This document shows, in pieces, positions 1-5,988 of a DNA stretch of 10,417 nucleotides. The position numbers were made by a program, and so were the translations under genes. The notes below the pieces were generated by a model. It was not told the DNA's origin. It saw only the letters and a program-made list of their open reading frames with translations, and made no database searches. This DNA is from Anaerolineaceae bacterium UBA1363 (GTDB lineage Bacteria > Chloroflexota > Anaerolineae > Anaerolineales > Anaerolineaceae): the NCBI GenBank assembly GCA_002306055.1, contig DBRR01000043.1, positions 1 to 10,417 of the forward strand, written 5' to 3'. The stretch's first letter is position 1. Each line of letters starts with the position of its first letter.

Positions 1-77
1 AACCAAACTGTATGGTGGCTAGATTTTTTCTACAATAAATTCTACCAAACATATATTTAGTCAGCACTAAGATTATT
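1..77. other. Left edge: AT-rich non-coding tail
   Basis: This is AT-rich sequence downstream of the leftward lipoprotein gene. The only structure I see is a small inverted repeat, TTAGT (57-61) and ACTAA (66-70) around a 4-base loop. It is too weak, and lacks a following T-run on the minus strand, to call as a terminator. No open frame or RNA gene is visible. Confidence 0.5.
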
Positions 78-1211
78 CTACCTTAACCTTGGACAGAATC
101 CTAAAAGGGAATCAGGAAAACTGTCGGTAATCACTAAAAAGCCTATTTCATCCAGCAAGGCAATGCCTTCCCAGTTCCTAGCAATGTTGTCCTCGAGCAG
201 TTGGAGGTAGATTGGAGATTGATCGACGCGCGAGATTGCACCGTCTTCAATCTGAAGCTCCACCAGCCTTTCAACAGGCTCATTTTTTGCGTGCGTTTCC
301 CCTTCACCATATTCCAAAACCAGGGGGTCCTCATCAACTGCAAGAAACGTGTCCCCTGGGAAAAAGTAGTTCATAATCCAAAACTTACCGCTCGAGTCAC
401 TACTGGTCGCATCAGTAACGCGAAAATTGATGACCGGAAACGTAATCTCCCGCTCAAACTCCAGATCCTGGTTGAATTTATAAGCAACTGGCTGTGTTTC
501 GTTTTGCATGGAGTTGTGTTCATAAATGACATAAAGATTCCCATTCCAGAATGTCATCGCCTCAAAGGTTGTGTTTCGCGCACTGGAAAGAGGTACCAAT
601 TCTACGAGCGATTCAGGATCAAGCGTTATGCTCTCAAGCTCTCCCTGGACTTCGCCCATAATGAGATACCCCATCATCGGATTTCCTGCCCTGCTTTCGA
701 TGGTCAGGTAAACCGTCTGATCCACAAACAAGATCGATTCAAATCCCTCAAAACCTTTGATTTCATCCCGCAGATCGGAATTGAAAATCGGAACATTCCT
801 CACCGGCAACTCAACCGTCGGATCCTCTACAGCCAGCAGGAGGTCCTTTTTTGCAATGGCAAACAAGGCTGCTTCCCGGGTAAAATCTTTCCCTTCCGGA
901 AATTGCGGCAGCAAAACCAGGTAGTCTCCAAACCACCCTAATCCAGAATACTCAAAACTTGCAGCCTGGATCCTTTCCGGAATTTTTAGGGGCACCACCT
1001 CAACCTCTTCAATCACAGGTTGGCTTATGGACGCTTCCGGTATGCCAATCCCCGTAACTGTTTGAGATGCGTCGACTTCCGTTGGCAATACCGCCGTTTC
1101 TAACGTCGGTGTAGATCTTACTCGGCCCAAAGACGGATTAATACTACACGCAGTAAGGCTTAATATTAAAATGCTAACTATTATTAATAGTATTGATTTC
1201 ACGGGTTTCAT
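78..1211 (-). CDS. Phytase-like esterase-family lipoprotein (putative beta-propeller)
   Basis: A 377-residue exported lipoprotein. Seen: a basic N-terminus (MKPVK), a hydrophobic stretch at residues 6-20 and a lipobox LTAC with the lipidated Cys at 22. A Ser/Thr/Pro-rich linker runs to about residue 75. The mature domain has recurring blade-like motifs: GFEGFES (153-159), TFEAMTFWNGNLYVIYE (215-231) and NWEGIALLDEIGFLVITDS (346-364). Such aromatic-Glu-Gly/Ala segments followed by beta strands are typical of the phytase-like esterase family (PF13449-type), which belongs to the beta-propeller phytase/SdiA-regulated fold group. Inferred role: extracytoplasmic phosphoester or ester hydrolysis, or ligand binding; substrate unknown. 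The ATG overlaps the TGA of the upstream nuclease gene (ATGA at 1208-1211), so the two are probably translationally coupled. The end at LGFCPRLR is close to the last blade, so the protein may close its propeller with few residues to spare. The lipoprotein assignment is firm; the enzymatic role is tentative. Confidence 0.8.
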   Translation of the reverse strand: MKPVKSILLIIVSILILSLTACSINPSLGRVRSTPTLETAVLPTEVDASQTVTGIGIPEASISQPVIEEVEVVPLKIPERIQAASFEYSGLGWFGDYLVLLPQFPEGKDFTREAALFAIAKKDLLLAVEDPTVELPVRNVPIFNSDLRDEIKGFEGFESILFVDQTVYLTIESRAGNPMMGYLIMGEVQGELESITLDPESLVELVPLSSARNTTFEAMTFWNGNLYVIYEHNSMQNETQPVAYKFNQDLEFEREITFPVINFRVTDATSSDSSGKFWIMNYFFPGDTFLAVDEDPLVLEYGEGETHAKNEPVERLVELQIEDGAISRVDQSPIYLQLLEDNIARNWEGIALLDEIGFLVITDSFPDSLLGFCPRLR

Positions 1212-3079
1212 TCCAGCGCGCTTAGATCAAAAACTGCAATCACCGGGTCGTGGTCACTGGAAGCATTTTCCGGCAAACTCAAACTGTTGATATGAACCAC
1301 TTCATAACTCACCGACCTGGGTGCCAGAGCTTTGCTTGCCAATATCTGATCCAGAGTCTGTCCATTCCCCTCATGCATATAGGTAAACCGTTGATTTTCA
1401 GGCAAGCTAAAAACCAAATTATCCAGCAGCTCACTTTGCAAGGTCTTCATACTGGCACTCCAGGGGAAGTCATTCATGTCCCCAACTACAACGATCAATG
1501 CCTTTGGATTGATGTCCAGAATGTCCCTCACAAAACCATTCACAGCTTTGGCCTGCGCAATCCTTTGCCGTTCGCTTGACCTCTGCGGGGGCTGCTGGTC
1601 ACCGTAAAGTGGTCCGTCTTCACTTTTTGAGTTGAAGTGGGTGCCGATAACGTATAAATCCTGCCCATTAAATATGAACTGAGCGATGATGGGCTTTCGG
1701 CTATTAACAAAAGCGGAATTTCCCGGCCAGATCCTTCCAGGGTTCAGGCTCAGCATCGCGCGCCCGTTCTCAGCCCGCAGGATTACCTCTTCGTCTGCCT
1801 TCCCAGCGGGAGCACCAGCAAGTTTCAATCCCCGTTTGGTTTGATACAAGATGACCGTCCTGATGTTCCCGCCGGCGATTCCCCCATCTGTGTTGCGAAC
1901 AGGGTCGATATTCAACGCCTTGTAAACAATCTCACCTTTACTGGCATCCACAATGTCGTCGATGAGGCTGGCAATGTTTCGTTCAGCAGAAACTTGCTCA
2001 GAATCCATGCTGCCGTCATCATCCATGATTTCCTCAAGCACCAGGATGTCTGGTGCCTTCAACATTTCCACGATTTCCCGGGCAACCTGTTTTGAAGTCT
2101 CCACGTTCTGAAGGCTGTTAAAGTTTTCCAGGTTATAAGTTCCAACCGCCAATTCCCAATCTTTTTGTACGCCTTGAGCTTCGGCAGCCTTGAAAGGTTG
2201 GTTTTGGCTTGGAACCGGCTTGCTCAGCAACTGCACACGATAATTACCATAATCGTAGCTGACGACGCCCACAATCGGCTCACTGAAGACCGCTCCCACA
2301 TGTATCTCCGGCATGAGGATAAATGCATCATCCAGTAATATCCTTTCGGGATTGGGATCCGATTCTCGCAGCACCAGCACGCCCTCTTTTGAAAAAATGC
2401 CTGCGTTTTGCCCATTGTCCGCCACGACGGACACTTCGTTGTAAGCATTCCGAGTCGAAACTGCTCTCGCGTTATTGATTTGCACCAGCATACCTTCCAA
2501 GCTTTCAAAAAAATCCATGCCATCTTCCTGCGGATCAAGCAGCTGCTGGCTCTGCCCGACGTAACCGTTCACGTCGTTCTCGATCACCTGGTTGGGGAGC
2601 ATTCTTCCGCCCTGGCCCATAACCACAGGCGTAGGCAGAGGTTGATTCTGTCCCAGGATAGTCACCTTGCTCGCTACAAGCGTCGTGATGGTCAAGGAGT
2701 TTTCACCCAGACCAGCCGGATTCCATTCCCGCACTTTGCCATCTTCAACTTGCACCAAGTCTCCCCGCTTGACATTCAGATAGGTTTGCATGTCAATGTA
2801 AATCGCTTCAGAAGTACGCTCATCTGCATCAGGCACCAAACTCTGCAGATAAAACCCTTCACCATCCACGGCTGTCACCACTCCGCTCACTGTCGGTATC
2901 ATTTGCCCGTCCAAGGGTGAGCGATGGGTCATTCCCTGGATAACGCTAATGGCAGTTTCCCCATCGCTTGTTGGTGGAGAAACAACAGGTTGGGTTTCGG
3001 TTGGCAAAACAGCAGGGGTCTGAACGACACAACCTGCACAAAGGAGTAATAAAGAAAGGATGATCAGGGGTTGTTTCAC
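1208..3079 (-). CDS. Secreted endonuclease/exonuclease/phosphatase-family lipoprotein (ExeM/NucH-like)
   Basis: A 623-residue lipoprotein predicted to hydrolyse extracellular nucleic acid. I start it at GTG 3079 (MKQPLIILSLLLLCAGC). GGAG lies six bases upstream, and this gives a normal signal peptide with the lipobox Cys at 17. An in-frame GTG at 3091 would add only MEIIV and uses that Shine-Dalgarno sequence as coding. Domains (numbered from 3079): an OB-fold-like N-terminal half, about 45-295, as in YhcR/ExeM nucleases, then an endonuclease/exonuclease/phosphatase domain, about 306-620. All core motifs are present: YNLENF with Asn316, LEEI with Glu350, GTHFNS with His481, GDMND with Asp534 and Asn536, and SSDHDP with Asp609 and His610. 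The OB part suggests DNA binding. The gene overlaps the downstream phytase-like lipoprotein gene by 4 bases. A joint role in scavenging phosphate or nucleotides from extracellular DNA is an inference; a phosphatase on another substrate is the alternative. Confidence 0.88.
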   Translation of the reverse strand: MKQPLIILSLLLLCAGCVVQTPAVLPTETQPVVSPPTSDGETAISVIQGMTHRSPLDGQMIPTVSGVVTAVDGEGFYLQSLVPDADERTSEAIYIDMQTYLNVKRGDLVQVEDGKVREWNPAGLGENSLTITTLVASKVTILGQNQPLPTPVVMGQGGRMLPNQVIENDVNGYVGQSQQLLDPQEDGMDFFESLEGMLVQINNARAVSTRNAYNEVSVVADNGQNAGIFSKEGVLVLRESDPNPERILLDDAFILMPEIHVGAVFSEPIVGVVSYDYGNYRVQLLSKPVPSQNQPFKAAEAQGVQKDWELAVGTYNLENFNSLQNVETSKQVAREIVEMLKAPDILVLEEIMDDDGSMDSEQVSAERNIASLIDDIVDASKGEIVYKALNIDPVRNTDGGIAGGNIRTVILYQTKRGLKLAGAPAGKADEEVILRAENGRAMLSLNPGRIWPGNSAFVNSRKPIIAQFIFNGQDLYVIGTHFNSKSEDGPLYGDQQPPQRSSERQRIAQAKAVNGFVRDILDINPKALIVVVGDMNDFPWSASMKTLQSELLDNLVFSLPENQRFTYMHEGNGQTLDQILASKALAPRSVSYEVVHINSLSLPENASSDHDPVIAVFDLSALE

Positions 3080-3166
3080 AATAATCTCCACATCGTCTGG
3101 TGAGATATTTTACATGAATTAAAGGTTACCTGTGTTCACGCGATTGGAATGCGATAAAATGATGGC
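3080..3166. promoter_or_regulatory. Divergent intergenic region, probable promoters both ways
   Basis: This 87-bp gap separates the leftward lipoprotein pair from the rightward operon, so it should hold both promoters. For the plus strand, a -10-like TAAAAT sits at 3155-3160 with a poor -35 candidate, TGTTCA (3133-3138), 16 bases away. The predicted start of transcription falls at about 3167, the A of the next ATG. For the minus strand a TAAAAT-like box can be read near 3108-3113, with no convincing -35. Both calls come from base matching only. Confidence 0.35.
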
Positions 3167-3874
3167 ATGGAACTTCAGGCAGCTATCTCAAAAGTGGATC
3201 AATTCTCCTCATCAGAACAGGGTGACAAAGTTGAGATCATTGAGCGTCCCCGTGGCGGGATCTCTATCATCATGGCTGAGGGGAAGCTTGGCGGTCGCCA
3301 CTCAAGAACCATAGCCATGAAAGCCGTCCATTCCATCATGAGCCTGATTGCCAGTGGCTTGCACGACGGTGCCGCCTCCCGGATTGTGCTTTCCAATATC
3401 ATCGAGGAACACAAAGGGAAGGCTCAGGTCAATTTAAACATAATTTCCTGTGATCTGGAATCCCAATCCATCGTCATTACAAAAAACAATACCACCCCGG
3501 TAGTAACCGTTTTCGAAGGAATCGCAGAATACCTGCGCTTTGATGGAATAATCGATGCAGACCATAGCTCTTCTCCTTCTGTGTTTCAGTTTGAAATTGA
3601 AGAAGGGCGCGATTTCATCCTCGTTTCTGACGGGATCCTGCAGGCCGGTGCCCAGTATGAGCAGCCTCTGGATTTGCGGGTCCTGGTTGAGTCACTTTTT
3701 GAAGATGATGAACCCACCGTTCAGGCTATGGCTGATGCCATCCTGACCCAAGCGATCAGCCAGGATCTTGGTCGCCCGCGGGATGATATGACTGTCACTG
3801 TTTTGCGTATCTCACCCTCCCCCACCAACAACATTCGCCGGGAGTACGTCCACTTTCCAATTAATGAACCGTAA
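3167..3874 (+). CDS. PPM/SpoIIE-like protein phosphatase
   Basis: A 235-residue soluble protein with the signature layout of metal-dependent PPM-type (PP2C/SpoIIE-like) serine phosphatases. There is no signal peptide, sensor or membrane segment, so it is a stand-alone catalytic domain. Seen: GD (19-20) opening the fold, MAEG (36-39) where family members usually have xADG or DVSG, NNTTPVV (108-114) in the position of the NAGHPPPL loop, ILVSDGI (151-157) and GRPRDDMTVTVLR (202-214). The Asp residues of SDG (155) and of RDDM (206/207) are kept, but the first motif has Glu38 in place of Asp. The family dephosphorylates Ser/Thr, often on anti-sigma antagonists; no STAS-domain or anti-sigma kinase gene is adjacent, so the target is unknown. 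No Shine-Dalgarno precedes the ATG, and this may be a leaderless first gene of the operon. The following gene starts 15 bases downstream. Confidence 0.75.
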   Translation: MELQAAISKVDQFSSSEQGDKVEIIERPRGGISIIMAEGKLGGRHSRTIAMKAVHSIMSLIASGLHDGAASRIVLSNIIEEHKGKAQVNLNIISCDLESQSIVITKNNTTPVVTVFEGIAEYLRFDGIIDADHSSSPSVFQFEIEEGRDFILVSDGILQAGAQYEQPLDLRVLVESLFEDDEPTVQAMADAILTQAISQDLGRPRDDMTVTVLRISPSPTNNIRREYVHFPINEP

Positions 3875-3889
3875 TAAAGGAGACGATTT

Positions 3890-4906
3890 ATGCACGAGGA
3901 AGTTATTCTGATCACTGGAGCAAATGGAGAAATTGGTCACGGCCTCATTCATCACCTTGCAGACCAAAAAAAGGCTATCGTCGCACTCGACCTGAATCCC
4001 CTGGACGATGTGCTTCAGCCACTCGTCCGCCATTGGCAGGTTGGGGATATTCTCAATTTTGCGCTGCTCGAAAAGCTTTTTGAGGAGTACCACTTCAGTG
4101 TCGTGTTCCATCTGGCATCAATCCTTTCCACGAAAGCTGAGCAAAATCCCGAACTCGCCCATAAGGTCAATGTGGAAGGTACTCTCAACCTGCTACGCCT
4201 GGCAGAAGTCCAATCAAGGCGGGATTGCCTCCCAGTCAAATTTATCTATCCGAGTTCTATTGCTGTCTATTGTTTGCCCAACCTTGAGACCAAACAAGCG
4301 GCTGGTAAAGTCCGCGAAGACCAATTCACCACTCCTGCCACCATGTATGGCATCAATAAACTCTATTGTGAGCACCTTGGGCGCTACTACAGCAAACACT
4401 ACAAACAACTTGCGAACAACGCAAATCCCGATGAACTGCTTGATTTTCGAGCCTTGCGTTTCCCTGGTTTAATCAGCTCCGAAACAGTCCCCACGGGCGG
4501 CACCAGCGATTATGGTCCTGAGATGCTCCATGCCGCTGCCAAGGGTGTTTCTTATGACTGCTTCGTTCGCCCCGATACGCGTCTGCCTTTCATGGTCATG
4601 CCCGACGCTGTTAAATCGCTTATCACACTCAAGGAAGCTCCTCGCCAAGCTCTGACTCAGACTGTTTATAACGTCACCAGTTTTAATCCGAGCGCTCAGG
4701 AGCTCTATGAGCTGACCGTCGCGGCTTTTCCCAAGGCCGATATTCGCTTTGTTCCGGACTGCCATAGGCAGTGCATTGTCGATTCCTGGCCTGCTGACAT
4801 TGATGACTCTGCAGCCCAACGGGATTGGGGTTGGCAGCCTGACTATAATTTCGATCGGGCTTTTTCGGAATACCTGGTACCTGTTATTCGCGCCCGATAT
4901 CAATAA
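3890..4906 (+). CDS. L-threonine 3-dehydrogenase-type extended SDR (NAD-dependent epimerase/dehydratase family)
   Basis: A 338-residue extended short-chain dehydrogenase. Seen: a Rossmann motif ITGANGEIG (8-16, GxxGxxG), Asp34 at the end of beta-2 (VALDLN) favouring NAD over NADP, HLAS (74-77), PSSIAVY (121-127) and the catalytic YGINK (Tyr153, Lys157). The C-terminal half carries the block ALRFPGLIS, then PTGGTSDYGPEMLHAA, then CFVRPDTRLPFMVMPDA (188-240), and YNVTSFNPSA (260-269). These are hallmarks of the epimerase-like L-threonine 3-dehydrogenases, which oxidise L-threonine to 2-amino-3-ketobutyrate, rather than of sugar epimerases. A clear Shine-Dalgarno (AAAGGAGA, 3876-3883) precedes the ATG. 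No 2-amino-3-ketobutyrate CoA ligase (kbl) is next to it in this window, so the next pathway step must be encoded elsewhere or be spontaneous decarboxylation. A related SDR with another substrate is possible. Confidence 0.85.
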   Translation: MHEEVILITGANGEIGHGLIHHLADQKKAIVALDLNPLDDVLQPLVRHWQVGDILNFALLEKLFEEYHFSVVFHLASILSTKAEQNPELAHKVNVEGTLNLLRLAEVQSRRDCLPVKFIYPSSIAVYCLPNLETKQAAGKVREDQFTTPATMYGINKLYCEHLGRYYSKHYKQLANNANPDELLDFRALRFPGLISSETVPTGGTSDYGPEMLHAAAKGVSYDCFVRPDTRLPFMVMPDAVKSLITLKEAPRQALTQTVYNVTSFNPSAQELYELTVAAFPKADIRFVPDCHRQCIVDSWPADIDDSAAQRDWGWQPDYNFDRAFSEYLVPVIRARYQ

Positions 4907-4918
4907 CGAAGGAAAATT

Positions 4919-5146
4919 ATGCCTCTTTATGAATATGTTTGCCAATCTTGTAAACAAACTTTTGAAACACTCCGCTCTTTCAGCCAGGCAGATCAACCAA
5001 TCACCTGCCCGAGCTGCGGAAAAACAGATGCCCGCCGGCAAATTTCGTTGGTGAATGCTGTCAGTTCCGGGAGGAGCCTCACAAATAGCCGTTCTTCTTG
5101 TGATTCTTGCCATTCAGGCACGTGCAATACTTGTGGGGGTGCATGA
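4919..5146 (+). CDS. FmdB-family zinc-ribbon protein
   Basis: A 75-residue protein beginning MPLYEYVCQSCKQTFE, the standard opening of the FmdB/CxxC_CxxC_SSSS putative regulatory family. Zinc-ribbon knuckles are Cys8-x2-Cys11 and Cys30-x2-Cys33. After a Ser-rich linker the tail holds a second cluster, Cys61-x2-Cys64 and Cys69-x2-Cys72 (CDSCHSGTCNTCGG), common in this family and possibly a second metal site. The molecular role of the family is not settled; regulation or a small metal-binding accessory function have been suggested. A Shine-Dalgarno (AAGGAAA, about 4909-4915) precedes the ATG. The gene lies 12 bases after the dehydrogenase and overlaps the next gene by ATGA (5143-5146). Confidence 0.88.
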   Translation: MPLYEYVCQSCKQTFETLRSFSQADQPITCPSCGKTDARRQISLVNAVSSGRSLTNSRSSCDSCHSGTCNTCGGA

Positions 5147-5988
5147 AAAACAGCAAATTTTTTGAAGGAAAACTCGCCTTAATAACCGGCGGTTCCAGCG
5201 GCATCGGGCTTGAACTGGCTAAACAACTGATCCAGGCAGGTGCATCGGTGGTCACCTTGGCCAGAAGTCCAGAGAAACTGGCAGCTGCCGAAGAGACTCT
5301 TACCCCACTTCTGAGGCATCCAGAACAGGTCATCCATACGATTTCAGCTGACGTGACCGATGTTGAAGCCCTGCGGTCTGCAATTGAAGCGCTTGTCAGC
5401 ACCTATGGAGTGCCCGATTTCCTTTTCAATTGTGCCGGCGTTGCCCTTCCCGGTTATGTTGAGGAGCTTGAGCTTGAAGTCTTCAAATGGACCATGGATA
5501 TTGACTTTCACGGTACGGTCAACACCACTAAGCTGCTTTTACCTTACTTTCTCAAGCGCGGCAGCGGTCATATCATCAACTTCTCATCTCTGGCAGGCGT
5601 TCTCGGTGTCTATGGCTACAGTGCCTACTCTGGAGCCAAATTCGCTGTGAGGGGTTTTACGGATGTCATTCGGGCAGAACTAAAGCCAAAGAATATCAAA
5701 GTCTCCATTGTCTACCCTCCTGATACTGACACACCACAATTGGCTTTTGAGAGCAAATACAAGCCTTTCGAAACGCGAGAGCTCGCAAATTCCGACAAAC
5801 CCATCCAACCGGCACTCGTTGCCAAAGAGACACTCCGAGCTGTCGAACGGGGCCGTTATGCCGTCGTTCCCGGTTTCAATGCAAAATTCACCTACTTCCT
5901 CGGCACCCGATTTGGCAACTGGGTTTATCCAATGATGGACATTCTGATTGCGAATATTCAAAAAAAGAAAGCGCGCCTTGATAAATGA
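5143..5988 (+). CDS. SDR oxidoreductase of the 3-ketodihydrosphingosine reductase type
   Basis: A 281-residue classical short-chain dehydrogenase, started at ATG 5143 (MKNSKFFEGKLALITGG). That start forms an ATGA overlap with the zinc-ribbon gene and has a G-rich Shine-Dalgarno-like run just upstream; an in-frame TTG at 5107 would add 12 unconserved residues. Seen: TGGSSGIG (15-22), Asp70 (ADVTD), NCAG (96-99), catalytic Ser149, and Tyr162-x3-Lys166 (YSGAK). The segment SIVYPPDTDTPQL (188-200), followed by KPFETREL, is the distinctive substrate-loop signature of eukaryotic-type 3-ketosphinganine reductases (KDSR/TSC10). These reduce the keto group of 3-ketosphinganine with NADPH. The C-terminal region has hydrophobic stretches (FTYFLGTRFGNWVYPMMDILIA, 249-270) that could attach it to membrane, like KDSR. 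A serine palmitoyltransferase is not in the window. Sphingolipid or another long-chain 3-keto lipid substrate is an inference; generic SDR function is the alternative. Confidence 0.85.
   Translation: MKNSKFFEGKLALITGGSSGIGLELAKQLIQAGASVVTLARSPEKLAAAEETLTPLLRHPEQVIHTISADVTDVEALRSAIEALVSTYGVPDFLFNCAGVALPGYVEELELEVFKWTMDIDFHGTVNTTKLLLPYFLKRGSGHIINFSSLAGVLGVYGYSAYSGAKFAVRGFTDVIRAELKPKNIKVSIVYPPDTDTPQLAFESKYKPFETRELANSDKPIQPALVAKETLRAVERGRYAVVPGFNAKFTYFLGTRFGNWVYPMMDILIANIQKKKARLDK

Noticed and set aside
201..941. 246-codon open frame on the plus strand opposite the phytase-like lipoprotein
   Set aside because: It is antisense to a well-supported lipoprotein gene, has no recognisable motif or Shine-Dalgarno, and its sequence looks like a translation shadow.
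3132..3314. 60-codon open frame overlapping the start of the phosphatase gene
   Set aside because: It is out of frame with the recognisable phosphatase and has no motif or Shine-Dalgarno.
4919..5146. Zinc-ribbon gene as a ribosomal or transcription-factor zinc protein
   Set aside because: The MPLYEYxCxxC opening and the second CxxC followed by a Ser-rich tail fit the FmdB family better than any ribosomal zinc protein.
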